Source: Ephemerocybe angulata (Eukaryota; Basidiomycota; Agaricomycetes; Agaricales; Psathyrellaceae). From it: a stretch of DNA of 64,000 nt. Under the pieces are notes generated by a model that saw only the letters and a list, made by a program, of their open reading frames with translations, was not told the origin of the DNA and did no database searches. The translations under genes were made by a program, and so were the position numbers. The stretch lies in assembly GCA_013368325.1 (NCBI GenBank), contig JAACJK010000057.1, forward strand, positions 1,674,001 to 1,738,000. Reading direction: 5' to 3'. Below are positions 46,501-58,915 of the stretch, one piece after another (the stretch's first letter is position 1; every line of letters begins with the position of its first letter).

Positions 46501-49500
46501 CAAGGGCAGCAAAAACGTCATCAAGGAGCAAAATCTGGGCGGGAGAATAAACTGCTCTTGCCAGCGTAATCCTCGCCTTCTGTCCTCCACTCAGCGTCAG
46601 ACCCTTCTCTCCGACTTCAGTTTGATCGCCGGCTTCGAACAGGGTTAGATCACGCTTGAGGCCACACTGATCGATGACCTTGTTGTAGCGCTCTTCGTCA
46701 TATGGACTGCCAAAGAGAATATTTTCCTACAGAGCCAGATCTGAACTTAGTGATCCTGTGAGTCAAGGGGTAGAGAGATAAGGCACGCACCCGAATTGTT
46801 TCATTTTGAACCCATGATTCCTGTGCGGCGTATGCAATACCGTTGGCGCGTGGAAGGTTGTAGCAAGAAACGGGGGTCAAGGGGATGTAGTGCATCTCGC
46901 CTTTGCGTCTGAGTTAGCCGACATATCCAAGGATAAAAAAGAATCCGACCGACCGAGCAGAGCCATGAGAAGGGATGTTTTGCCGGACCCAGTCGGTCCA
47001 ATGACGAGGTTGATTTTGTTCGGCGCAAACTGAAGATCGTCCTCGATTCTCAGGACGAACTTCCGTTTCGAGGGCGTCAAAGTTCCATCGGCGTCGTTGG
47101 ACCAGGTGAACGATGCCTCGTGGAATCCAATCTTACCAGACTCGGCAGATGTGGTACCAAGGGGCACCAATGGATCGTCCTTCGCGGTATACTGGTCCAA
47201 ATCATCAGGATTGACGTTAGTTGCAGTCGAACATGGATGAGATAAGCATTAGGCTGACGTTTTTCAGGAAGTCATCAACACGATCCAGAGAGACTTTACC
47301 GGTAACCGACTGATTTACTACGAAGAAAACAATGTGAAGCTGGCTCCTCAGCATGTCAAAGACGGTCATAGAGCTGAAGACTATGGATGCGCTGAGTTCG
47401 CGTCGCATGATAACAGTCTAGTTCAAGATCAGCAGCGCACTAAGCCGAGGATAAGCATGATTAACTGACGCTGCAAGGAGAGGTAAATCAGACGCGTAGT
47501 TGAAGCCGGCAGGTAGGTAAAGACTTACAATGTCGAATAGCTGGCTATCATTGTTCCAATTGGGATAATGAAACTGTGCAGAGAATCAATGGGCGTCCAA
47601 GGGTTCATAGTCAGGACACAGATGACTAACTTTAAGGAGTTATTCAATACGTCCAGAATCTGGCGCTTCCAGACATATCTCAATTCTTCTTCCCTCTTCT
47701 CAGCGATTCGGTCGTTCATTTTCTTTTCCCAGCCAAACATCTTGACCATGCGAAGAACGTTCATGGCTACCTGGAAGTTAGTACTTCGAGCATGGGAACA
47801 GTAAGAACCTCCGACTTACTTTCTGACACCACTTCAACGCGGGCGTCGGTCTTCTTGAGTCGGGCGATTTGAACATCTTGTATGCGCTTTGCAACATATC
47901 CTGGGAGAGGGAACAGCACCAGCATCACTGCCAAACCAACGAATGCACTGCAAGTGGTGTGAGATTATGTTTTTCGAGTGAACACAGCACTCACCTCCAC
48001 CCAAGGATGTTGTAAAGGAAGAGGATTGCCAATGCAATCTGAAGAGGGGTGTAGAGGACCATGTACAGGAAATCTCGAGAGTCTACGATATTGCCCAGAT
48101 CGGTGGTGACGAGATTGTTGATTTTTCCGACCAAATTGCTTGCGCTGCTAGTGCCTTCGCTGGGTTCATCTTCCGATTTCTTCTTGGATTTGCTGCTGCT
48201 TGCTTGGGACTTGATACTTTTCGGCGTTTCTGGCCTGTTGTCGTCCTGAGGTACTCGGCCCACAGTTGCCTCTGTCATCTCTGTCACTTGAGAATGAGAG
48301 AGAAGCGTCTCATCCTCGCTGATAGATTCGTTGGTGTCGGAGCCGCCCGGAGAGCTAAGGGTGGAAACCTCGCTTCGTGGATCAGAATCCGAGTTGGGCG
48401 CTGTCTCCGCTTTTACACGGATCCTCAGAGAGTGTTCGAAGACGAGCTGTGTGATGATGCACTCGGCGCGAACAAGAGTACGAGTCTACAGACATCATTA
48501 AGACCGCGAAAAGACAGGCCCCAAGAGGTCACTTACAGCAATGAAGATATACCACTGGTATGCAATGGATGAGATGGTGGGTCCTACGAAGAGCCATGCG
48601 ACCCAGACCCATGGCTTTATAGTTGCATCAGCGCCATCCGTCTCAATGTACCTGGTGTCTAGTTTAGACGTCGACTAATTTGAGTTGAGGGACGTTGCAT
48701 ACCGCAGCAGATATCGCACGCCTAGGGGAGAACCAAACCCTGCGATAACCTGAATAGTGATTGCGATCGAAAGGATGATGTATTCCTTTCTGAACACGCG
48801 CATTAACCTGAAGAATAGGTGTCTTTTATTGGGATTAACGAAGGCATCCAAATGCTGTCGTAGTATGAGCACCTTGACTTGAGTTTTTTGTGTGGGTCTA
48901 CTCACAGGGAAGGTCTGCGCACGAAGGTTTTGAGCGTAGTCATAATCAGCTAAAGGCGGGAGTTGGTCTGACGTCAGGTGAGGGACGCGGTTTGCAAGCC
49001 AGACGACGGGGTCCAGGAAGGAGTAAGTCATAAGCGACAAGAGTGACGCCGTTTGCTCAGCGTTTGGTTCCGGCATAGGGTTCTACAGAGGTCAGGAATG
49101 TTGGATGCCCGTTAGATTGAAGAGATATGCGCACATTGGGGTCAAGAGGCGTGTACTGCCGAGGTATGGTTAAAGGTATGACGATGGCAGTGACGGCGAG
49201 TACAAATATTTTTGCCCATAGCACCAGCCCCTCAGCAGTGTCCAGGGGGGAGCGGTCGAAGGTTGCGTAGGGAAAGATGTCGCGGTACCCGTACACCCCG
49301 ATGAAGAGTAGCAGCAGCAGATTGAGATGATGGGCCGCAGTCTTGCTCCAGCGCCGTTTATTGCCGACTGTCACAAGCGATAGAAGTACCGCATACAGCT
49401 ATACCATCGTGTTATGAGCAAGTGAGAAGATGGTTGATGAAATCTTACATTAGTCAAGCATATGGCTAGGTCTTGCCACTCTTTCTGCGAGAATACATCG

Positions 49501-50053
49501 TCTTGATGCTTCTTCTTCTTCTTCTTTTTCTTCCCATTTGTGCCAAGTCGCGATTCTTCGTCGATGACAGTGGTATAGATAGACAGTGCAAGGAATGCGA
49601 TGCAGCCCACCAGACGAGCTACTTTGAAGGCGAAGATAATGGCACCGCCATGTTTCCTTGCTCGTTCCTGGAGCTCCGCATAGTATGTGGCTTCACGAGG
49701 GGGTGGGGGTCCGAAGTAAGAGGTGTCTTCTGCAGAGTCCCATTCTCCTGTACGTATGCGGCGTATGAGGCGTTGAACAGACCGCCTCGACGCGACGATG
49801 TGGGCGACGAGAACCAAGGCCGATAGTAGGGAAGCATAAATTGGATAGCTCAATGAATCTTTCCAGATACTACGAATTTCATTGGTTATGATAGGGTAGG
49901 AGCTGTGCCATAGACCACATACTTGAATTTTCCCTTCGTGAAGACACTGGCAAAGTTGCCAGTCAGGTTGTACACATCTTCAGGAAGTTGAACCAAAAAC
50001 TTCGTTGGGTTGGGGGCTCCAAATAGTTGCTGCAGCTGGCCAACGACGGCCAT
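43523..50053 (-). CDS. ABC transporter, ABCC (MRP) family, full length
   Basis: Multidrug-resistance-associated pump, probably vacuolar or plasma membrane, exporting glutathione or other organic-anion conjugates. Domain order: an N-terminal TMD0 with several helices and a poly-Lys loop (GTNGKKKKKKKKH, about 49520); TMD1 with a large acidic/Ser-rich insertion (about 48060-48420) inside its cytoplasmic part; NBD1 with GPTGSGKTS, LSGGQKARI and ILLLDDVFAALD; TMD2; NBD2 with GRTGSGKSS, LSVGQRQILALARAI and LILDEATSAID. The last is restored only across a GC-AG intron (43849-43905). The stop is at 43523. ATG 50053 (MAVVGQLQQLFG) is chosen because the frame upstream meets a stop without another ATG. 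Introns are numerous. Confidence 0.88.
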
Positions 50054-50510
50054 GAAGCCGAACGAGCGTTGTGGTTCGGAGATAGGTACGTATGCGTGCC
50101 CGATGGGCCTGACTCCTTGCCAGATGGTGATCAAGTGCTGGTGAGTCTGCTGAGAGTAACTGTACTGCTCTCAACAACATCATATGCTCTCACAGTCTTC
50201 TTCCATCAGCCACACACCCACGATCGGTAACTATATATAGCATCAATTAAATGCACTTTGTCAAGTCTCAACCTCTCCATTCTGCACTTTTGAGTTGGGG
50301 GACAGAAGTAGAGCACTTTTGAGCCCAAGGCAGCCCAAGTTCTTAGGCTTGAGCGTGTCCCATTCCCGGTATGGTGCCCGCCCCTATTTTCAACCCCCTA
50401 ATTTGAATTTCCTTATCATGAAGAGGGCGCACGTGATCGTGAAGGGGTGACTGGGGGCTCCAAGGACGTCGATATGCCGGGAGCTCATTGGAGACATCTG
50501 CACCTCTGTA
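50054..50510. other. Divergent promoter region, ABCC / F-BAR-RhoGAP
   Basis: 457 bases between start codons. A TATATATA run at 50232-50239 is a candidate TATA element for the ABCC gene about 180 bases upstream of its ATG. Confidence 0.5.
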
Positions 50511-53500
50511 ATGGACCAACAGCAGCCAGCGTCGTCGCGCTCGTCGTTCTCTGACTACCAGAGCGCCGTTCAAGGCCCGACACCCCTATTCGACGTCCAG
50601 CTACGATATCTATCGGACTCCTACCTCTCCTTTTTCCAAGAACGGTGCGCAAGGTTCCCTAAATTCCTGAATGCCGGGCTGATGATACCCCAGAAAACGT
50701 ATTGAAGAGGCATAGTATGTGTTTAGGTTCGCAACTGGTCTCGCAACTCATATGTATTCCCTGCAGTGTTGAATCTTTGAAGAGATTACATCGAAAGATC
50801 AGATCCGTAGACTCACAACTCGATGATCGCGGAGACTTATCTACAGTGAGGAGCGCATGGCAGGAGATCGTCGAGAATGTCGAAAGAGGTGAGTTCATTA
50901 GCCAGATATTTCTCAAGCGGTTTGTTGTGCTCACCCCTGCCGCCAGAGTCGCAAGCGCGACAAGCCTTCTTAGGAACCCTTAGCACCGATGTCATCAACC
51001 CTTTAACCGCTCTGAAGGTAATGAAACCTGGAGATTTCCTCCCATTCTTAGGTTAATAAGTCTTTCAGGATACCCAAGAACGGACAAGGAAGAGGATAAA
51101 GGAAGATATCAAGGAGTCAACCGCTGCATACACGGAGTATGCTGAGGCTGTCTTGCCCAAGCTGAAGTACCGTTATGCAAAAAAGTTCTCCGAAGTCGAG
51201 GTTTGGCGATATATATACAGAGCGTTTCGATACAATGCTAAATTCTCATCTCACGACAGGACCAAAAGCGGGCCAACGCTCCTCTCCCTCCGACGTCTCC
51301 ACCACCTGCAGCGGATGGCGCATCATACATGAATCATCCTAAGTACAACAACGGGGGTCCCTCTCGCCCTTCCGTGGCTGGCCCACAGCCATTAAGAGCC
51401 CTCGATCGTCGACCGTCTGGGAGTGGGCCCTCCGCTCGAAATCGCTCCCCTTCAAGTGGGACTGCCTTTTCTGATCTCGCTCATCATGGTGAGCTTCATT
51501 CCTTGGAAGGTTGTGGGTTCGGCCATTCACCGGTACTTCAGGGAAGAAACAGTTCAATCAGATCATTGGTGGCCTCCTCGATAAGCGTGGAGCTCCAGAT
51601 GGCCTTGGTAGCCGGGAAAACCAAGCGTTGCGAACTGTCAGGGCCAAACGTGAAGCTGATGAAGCTGGTAGGACCTTGCTTTACTTCCTCGTCGTCACCT
51701 ATTGACGAGTTCTACAGATAAGGATTATCGGAAGGGAATACACTGGCTAGAGACTCTAAGACTTCGTAGGACAAAAATTCTTGAAGGGGGGTATAAGGTG
51801 AGTGTGCATGCGCGTGTTGGTGGAAACCTGGGATTGAAGGTCATATGCAGAGCCTTGAAATGTTCGTCGAGGAATCCGCGATTGTTGTCAAACGAGCCTT
51901 AGAGCGGTATTCAGACAACCTGACGTACGCCAATCTACAACTTCCTTTGTCTGCCCTGCCTCCCCTAACACTTCCACGGTAGTGCCACTTATACCACGCA
52001 GACCCAATTGTCGTCGCATGTCCGCACGTTCGTCGACAGGATATCGCCTGAAAAGGATCTTTTGAAAGTCAAGTCGAATATACCGCGATCCCTTGCCTCA
52101 GCCATTCCCGACCCAATTCTTTACGAGCACGGCCAAGTCGGATCCTGCAATGATCTGATATTTGGGTTCAGCTTGGTCGATTATTCTACTTCTAAAGGGC
52201 TACAGGACGGCGAGATACCAAAGATCGTCAAAATTTGCATCGATTCAATAGACCAGAGAGGTCTCGAAAGCGAGGGCATATATAGGGTTCGTACATCACA
52301 ATGTGATGCGACGGTGACGATTCTGAACCCAGGATGTTAGGTATCAGGGCGCCACGCTGTTATTCATGCTGTGCGTGCCACTTATCTCTCGGTGGTTCAA
52401 CCTTGCTCACGTTTCTTTCCTAGCTGCAACATGATTTGGAAAAGGACGAAATGGATTTCGAATTTACGCCCAAAGACGATGTCTACGCCATAGCGTCTCT
52501 CTTAAAAGTTCGTATCTAATTCGCCTGTTTCCTTATGTTTCTTTAATCCCTCTTTAGCTATACCTCCGTGAGCTACCAGAGCCTGTGTTCAAATTCGCAT
52601 TGCAAGATCGGATGCACCATACTGAGGAACGAGGTAATGATAATGGTGTTACAACCCTTGTATATTCCTGACGCCCTGCCTATAGTTGAGCATCAAGCAA
52701 ATAATTTCGTGCTCCTCCGTTCGAAGATCCGCAGGTTGCCAGCGGTGCATCAAGCAACTCTTAAGGCCATAATAGAACATCTCGCCCGAGTTGTTGCTCA
52801 CAGCGAAAAGAATAAAATGGACCCGAAGAATTTGGCGATCGTGTTCGGAGGCGTAATCTTCGGAGAGGATGATATGCCCAAAGCAGGGGATTTGTTAAGT
52901 GTACAGACTTGGAAGGTATGTAATGCGCCTGTGACTGTCATCCCCGCCTCACGATACGCAGGACACGTTAATGGAAGATCTCATTGTCAACGCAAGCCGC
53001 ATATTCGACGAACCGACTGTTCATCATTCGCCTCCCCTGCCCCCGACACCGGCAACTGATCCTGTCCCACTCTACTATGGTTCAAAGAACACAATGGTTG
53101 CTAATATGCCACCCAATCCTGTAAATCAGCCAGATGCTGCAGGTTCACCTCAAGACTTCACCCCTCGACTACCGCCGAGGCCTACCAGTAGCATCCATCC
53201 TTCCTCCCGTACTTATAGCAATACCTCTCCTCGTAAAGAACAAAGAACTGCTGATACCCTTTATCAACCTCCTCCTCCTCCCCCACCTCCTCTTCTGGCG
53301 ACCGATTCACAGCCTGGCGGGATTTCTGCTCCTCCTTCACCTACAGCCGTAAATTCCAATCTCGACCTCGCTACGATCACCATCCCTTCCAGAGAGGCCA
53401 GCAGTGGTAGCGATCGGAGCGTTGACAATCCGCCAAAGACTCCGAGTGTGCAACAGCACAAAATGGTACCATTCCCTGTGACAGCGACTCCAGAACCGGG

Positions 53501-53561
53501 TTCTCCTGTCAAGCCCAGCCAGGCCCAGCCAGGATCTGAAGGCAATGATCCATTCATATGA
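50511..53561 (+). CDS. F-BAR and RhoGAP domain protein (Rgd1-like)
   Basis: Membrane-curving GTPase-activating protein for Rho-type GTPases in polarised growth and septation. It starts MDQQQPASSRSSFSDYQ. The F-BAR/FCH region is assembled from short exons (LSFFQERKRIEEAYVESLKRLHRK, VLPKLKYRYAKKFSEVE, QIIGGLLDK interrupted by a Ser/Pro linker), with coiled-coil character (RTRKRIKEDIKEST). The RhoGAP domain has GLESEGIYRVSG with the catalytic Arg finger, LYLRELPEPVF and NKMDPKNLAIVFGGVIFG. A Pro-rich tail follows (nine consecutive Pro near 53270), ending NDPFI at 53561. Domain order equals yeast Rgd1. The Pro runs may bind SH3 proteins such as the Ysc84-like one at 62203-63970 (inference). Confidence 0.88.
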
Positions 53562-53802
53562 GCAAAGTTCTTCTTGAACTCTGGGCCAATACCAAAGGGA
53601 CCAGCGCCATCTTTGGTTAATTTTCTTGCAGCGTTACATGTACCTTTTCTTCGTATTCGTGAACTTCGTACTCTTTGTGACTTTGATACCTGGTGTTGTA
53701 TATATACTAGTCTACCTTCTTCGTGCTATTCGCCCCTGTTTCATATGTATACATACAGTTCTTGTATCCTTAGTTCCTCCTTTTTTTTTGTTATCCAGGC
53801 TG

Positions 53803-55938
53803 TTACGATGTCGAGACATCGTCGATCCAGGTGTTATACCACCTTAACACCTTCGGGTGTGCCATTTTCAAGCTACATCGCGAGGTCTTGTCAATACGCA
53901 CTAGAAGGGTTCACGGCACCAGTTTGCTTACCCTCCAAGGTCCGGTGGAAGATTTCGTATTTCAAGTCCCCTCGGCGTGGTGGCGCGGGACAAGGCCACA
54001 TACACTGACACAGCCGCGGGCTAACGTCAGTGTCTGCTATCGACGAGATCTAGCACACGAAGCTGATACCCACTTTGCCCATACTCGAAGACTCTGGCCA
54101 GGTCCACTACCACACGAGGGAATGTCTGCCCCTGTGACTTATGGATTGATATTGCCCAGGCGAGGATGAGTGGGATCTGGAACCGAGAGGCTTGCATGGT
54201 GCCCTTCGAATCCGTGACAGCAAACCTCTGGGGTGGGCAAAGGAGGGTTTGGCCATCCGTGAACAGCACCAACGGCCACATTCCGTTGATGTCGAAGCGA
54301 CGGTCGCTCAAGCCCAGCCTATGGTCAACTTGAGCAACGGAGTTGGGCTCTTTAGGATGGACTCCAACTATCGGTATGTTGCATCTAATCGCGTCATCTA
54401 TCCTCAGGAACTCGACCACTCTTCCGATGTCACCATTGACATGCTCTCCCGGTATTGGGATATTCTAGGGGTTATCAATAGCCAGATCAGAGTCTATCAA
54501 GGTAAGATGGAAACTCACCTTCAGAAGCATCACCTGGGCACCGACCTAAACACCCGTCAGAAGGCTGGCGTCTGGATCGTACATTCAAAAGCAGAGCTCG
54601 CCTTCAGGTTTACGACTTCCAACGCGATTATTTGAGATGCCAATACCCCCCTGCAAGATCTACTTTCCCAATCTACAGATTTATACACGGTCTCCCTGCC
54701 TTGGATCTGATGAAGCCTAGTAAGATTGTAGCTCTCAACCTCGTCCCGCCGTGAGTACCTGTCTCACACGTTATTACAGCTTGCCATAGGGAGGAACCGA
54801 GCATACTAACAGCTGGGCGGGTTCAATACCATCCTCGTATTTGAGGGGCCGTTGCATAACACGCAGCATGGCGACATGTTCCGGCCTTATCTTCCCTACT
54901 CGGATCGCTGAGAGCAGGCGGATGAAGGCTGTCCGCGAGGAGTCAGAGGGGGTGTTTCCTTCGAATTGTTGGATCTGTACCCTGATTTTTTTGCCTGAAA
55001 ATCCTCTCGAGGAAAATGGGTCCCGAGTCAAAGCAGTCCCCCCAAGACTTGGCTTCGAAGGCAAAGAGTGTACTCCCAGGTCTCGAGAAATCAGGGACAG
55101 GTGGCAACTGGAAGAAGTCCCCAGTGACCACAAGCTTAGGACAGTACTCAGTCTCTGATAATGCTAAACGTAAGGAGGCCGCACACCTGGATGCCCCCAA
55201 AGTGGTCGTCTGTCTCGCGAATGCGACGAGCGATGTATTCCTACATATACAGATCAGCGAAGGGCAGTTTAACGATTCGAAAGCTGCGGCCAGTACCAAT
55301 TTATCGAACAGACAACCGTCAAGCATCGAAACTGTATGAGTCACTGTTAGCTACAGTATAATCCAACAAGCAAGAAATATCTGACCTTCATCGATGATAA
55401 GGATTTTGACATCCAGCCATCGCTGCTTGGCTGCCTCTGAGCGCTCTACCCGACCGACGAGCGTGTCGATATCCTCTTTGCCGGTCCATATGCCAGCCCA
55501 GGCGTGAATTGAGCGTCCTCCAACACCCCGAGAGAGGCTAACATTTCTAGCTGCTATACCTGTAGGAGCGGTAACTGCAATGTTCTTCGTCTTATATTTC
55601 TTTTTGGCCCACGAGATGATATGGCAAATGAGTGCCGATTTCCCGGTCCCTTCTCCGATATCAGCGAACGTCACCAAAGGACCGTCCTATACAACCCTGA
55701 GCCTAAAAGAGATTTCTGACCTGCTGCACCACCGATGAAAACATTGAGGCCATTCTTCACCAGCCGCAGTATACTCCTCTGCTCTTGCGAAAGCTTCTCA
55801 ACAGGAACTAAAGAGTCTCTCAGAGCTAAGTATACATTTGGAGTTGTTGAGTATGGAAGGAGTCTAAGCGGGTCAGCCAGCAGTTATTTACTCACATGTA
55901 CTGTAAGTGCTTTGACAGTTATGTGGACTCCCTGGCAT
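53803..55938 (-). CDS. PIF1-like helicase, copy A
   Basis: SF1B 5'-3' DNA helicase of the PIF1/RRM3 group, expected to unwind G-quadruplexes and RNA:DNA hybrids. The ATG at 55938 gives MPGSPHNCQSTYST, joined across a roughly 70-base intron to SLRDSLVPVEKLSQEQ. Motifs: GGAAGTGKSAL (I), TAPTGIAARN (Ia), LIIDEVSMLDG (II), TGDFFQLPPV (III), [15 protein letters not shown] (V) and [16 protein letters not shown] (VI). One intron (54546-54601) is GC-AG. The last exon restores KMAHPKVLRWYNTW, matching copy B, and ends DDVSTS, stop 53803-53805. The reading frame appears intact. It is a close paralogue of copy B, which lies directly upstream on the same strand. Confidence 0.8.
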
Positions 55939-56624
55939 CTGGTGGCACGATTAACCGTTCTCACAATGGCGATTGGCTTCGATATGCAAACTTTTGCCGG
56001 GTCTGAGTTGATTAAGTGTGAGTGGGATCAGTTGAGCTATAGCGATGCGAATAATATCAGTCGCGGTGGGGTCAGAATGGAAGCCACACACCGCTGAATC
56101 GCAGTTACAGTCCTCTGTCACACGTCACAATCTCTACCCTAGCAATGCTCTATCGATCTCCAAATGTACATGATTCCCTCCAACTTACCAGGCAACACTC
56201 ATCTTCTGGCATTTGCATGATTGTACCCGCCATGGCCAACGGGGTTCAGCGGATAGTCCGCGGGTGACGTGTAAGCGCCCGGGTTTGCGGTTTGCACCGG
56301 CCGGCGCTAATCGATTATCGGCCGGGTGCATCAGTTCGCATTGTACAACATCAGAGAGCAAAAGATGGACACATATTCACCAGCAGACTAGTCTCACTGA
56401 ACGAAGCTTGTCTTTTATTTTGTTCCTCTGTCATACAAAACTTACTCGAGTGTCTGTGAGGTAAAGCGCCCAGGTGGGCACCCATTTACTTCCTGAAGAA
56501 TAGTGATCGCCAATGTAGAAAAGTGTTGGGTAGATTCAGAAGGGCGCAAAGGGAGGGATTGAAACCCTCAGCAAACTCCCTGCTCCCGCCGCAAGGGAGC
56601 GTACCCACTCCGCACACTCACATA
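55939..56624. other. Spacer between PIF1 copies A and B
   Basis: 686 bases holding the copy A promoter and the copy B 3' end. It has no gene, and includes an imperfect palindrome centred on TAATCGATTA (56308-56317). Confidence 0.55.
56293..56330. repeat. Imperfect 38-bp palindrome with CGG/CCG arms
   Basis: The core TAATCGATTA is a perfect palindrome, flanked by TGCACCGGCCGG on the left and CGGCCGGGTGCA on the right. CGG/CCG pairs are typical half-sites of fungal Zn2Cys6 regulators. It lies about 355 bases upstream of the copy A start. Confidence 0.55.
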
Positions 56625-58915
56625 TCAGCACCACGACGATTTCAAACGCTTACTCGGGGATTCCATGTTCACGAGAACAGGCGATGTGGAGGAGCTGCAC
56701 TTGCGCTTTGCAGGGCTTGAGGCTTTGGGTCGACGGGTGGGCCCAGTATTCTTCCAATTCTCATACCAGCTCAGAACTTTCGGGTGTGCCATGGGCATAC
56801 TGAGAACGCTCCCCTCGGTTAGGATGAAGAAAGGAGAATGACGAGCCTCATGTACGTACTTGCGTGGGTTATCGCGAAGGTTTCTGATCTCGAGGCCCTC
56901 CATTGTTGTTGCCCGAGATAAGGCGACATACACTGGTAGTTCGATCAGTAACACACCAGAGTCAATCAACTGAGTACGAACTTTGTCCGTATTCAAAAAT
57001 GCGCGATAGATCGACGACGACACGAGAAAAGGTTTGTCCTTGCGACTTGTGTATAGAGATGGCCCATGCAAGAATGAGAGGTAGTTGAAACCGACAGCCC
57101 ACCATTTTACCGTCCGGACCGGTGACGTAGAACCGCTGAGGGGGGCAAAGGAGTGTCTTCTTGTCTGTGAAGAGAACGGCAGGCCATACCTGCTCAAGGT
57201 CGAAACTGCCCTCATGCAATCGTAATTTCTCTTGCACACGAGCAAGCGCGAATTCTACATCTCCTCCGGGGTTCGAATCATCGGGGGCGATGCCGACAAT
57301 TGGGATCTGCCGTTCAATGGCCTCTCTAAGAGTAAAGAAATCAACAACTATTCCAATGTCGCCATTGACGTGCTCCCCGGGAACTGGTATGTTCTGCAAA
57401 AAATAGATGAGATGCACGGAAGGGATACTCGTCGTTACCACCAGTGCCAACCTTAATTAACATGACTTGAGATTCGAGCTGAAGCAGTGTTAGGCCCCCT
57501 ACAAGTTGTTTCAGGATGAAGGATTGGAACGCACCTTCAGCTTGAGGAGATCCACAGCGATCATACTCGACGCGAAAGCGCCATGGTATTTTTCCCAGTC
57601 AGCAGAGGTGTATGCTATTTCATCTTGATCAATTTGATCGAGCCTATCGTTATTGTAGTTCTCAACATCTTCACGGTTGGAGAATCTGAAGGCAGAGATG
57701 AATTAGTTCCACATAGAAACTGAGAGAGGCAGACCAAGTCTCACAACTGGGCTGCCTCGACCCGATCAGGGTATTGTATCCGCCTCTCGAGCTTTCGCAG
57801 TAGAGCAATATGCTGGTCACCTAGCCTCCCCACTCGAATTGCGCCGAGTAAATCAAGGAAGTCTTAAGAACACATGTACGGTCAAAAATGAATGTTTATT
57901 TCAATAAGAATCTCTAAACACATACCTCTATCGTTCTGTCGAAAGATCTTTTCGAGGAAGATGGGCTGCGAATCGATCACCTTATTCCAGGTGTTTGCCT
58001 CGAAAGCAAAGAACACAGACGTTCGAGAAGGGGCAACAGGAGGTAGTTGAAAGAAGTCCCCAGTTATCACGAGCTGGGTAGGTACTGTCAATAGACACGA
58101 ACAGGATCACCAAAGTAACAGAGAGGACACCCCTACCTGGATTCCTCCAAAAATGTCTTCTGTATGGCGTAGGCGACGCGCGATGCTCTCCTATTAACAT
58201 ATGCACGAGCAAGTAGCGTTTAGAGCCAAGGAGGAAAGTGAAGCGCACCAGCTTGTCAAAGAGGGATTTGTCAAGCATTGAAACTGTCTGAGCTTGAGTG
58301 GTGAACCCTACAGAAGTGCAGGGTGGTCTACTTACCTACGTCGATAATGAGCATTTTGACATTGAGCCAGCGTTCCGTAGCAGAAGGAGACTTTTGAACA
58401 CGTTCGACAAGCGTGTTAAGATCTTCTTTTCCTGTCCATATTCCAGCCCAGGAGTGTATAGACCGACCGCTAATGCCGTCAATAAGGCTGATGTTCCTAG
58501 CTGCAATCCCTGTTGGAGCGGTGACTGCAACATTCTTCGATCTGTACTGTTTCTTGGCCCACGCAATGATACGACACAGGAGAGCGGACTTTCCTGTGCC
58601 TTGGAATGGAGTCAATAGGAGCACTATGGCATTAACGGCCGTGGGTGAGAGAAAAGCTGACCTGCTGCACCTCCAATAAAGACATTCTCCCCCTCCTTGA
58701 CTCGCTGCATCACCCACTTTTGCTGGTTTGTCAGCAGGCTGATAGGTACTAATGATTTGCTTAGAGCTGCATGCCCACTGTTCAACGGCCCATTGCGTTT
58801 GAGCGCAGACGGTGGGCTCACCGGTATTGTAAAGACTGCTTTGGTAACTTCCAGATTGGCTCGGCGTTGATCCAACCGGCGCGATGGCGGAGCTCAAAGA
58901 TTCTCCTTGGTTCAT
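56625..58915 (-). CDS. PIF1-like helicase, copy B (motif II altered)
   Basis: Paralogue of copy A with the same exon plan. The ATG at 58915 gives MNQGESLSSAIAPVG; a 55-base intron ending GGGCATGCAG joins it to ALSKSLVPISLLTNQQ. Motifs: GGAAGTGKSALL (I), TAPTGIAARN (Ia), TGDFFQLPPV (III), [24 protein letters not shown] (V) and [16 protein letters not shown] (VI). Motif II reads LIID-V-VSMLDK where A has DEV: the codon is GTA at 58329-58331 instead of GAA, so the catalytic Glu is missing. The C-terminus (MPMAHPKVLSWYENW) ends in a Ser/Lys/Arg-rich tail with a likely nuclear signal (PAKRKCSS). Stop at 56625. ATPase activity would be expected to be lost; it may be a DNA-binding regulator or decaying duplicate. 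Confidence 0.78.

Noticed and set aside
54546..54601. Copy A as a frameshifted pseudogene
   Set aside because: The apparent break disappears when a GC-AG intron is accepted at the position where copy B has a GT-AG intron.
56520..56620. tRNA-like T-arm on the minus strand (GAGGG-loop-CCCTC)
   Set aside because: The loop lacks the TTCRA pattern, and no matching acceptor, D or anticodon arms could be drawn.
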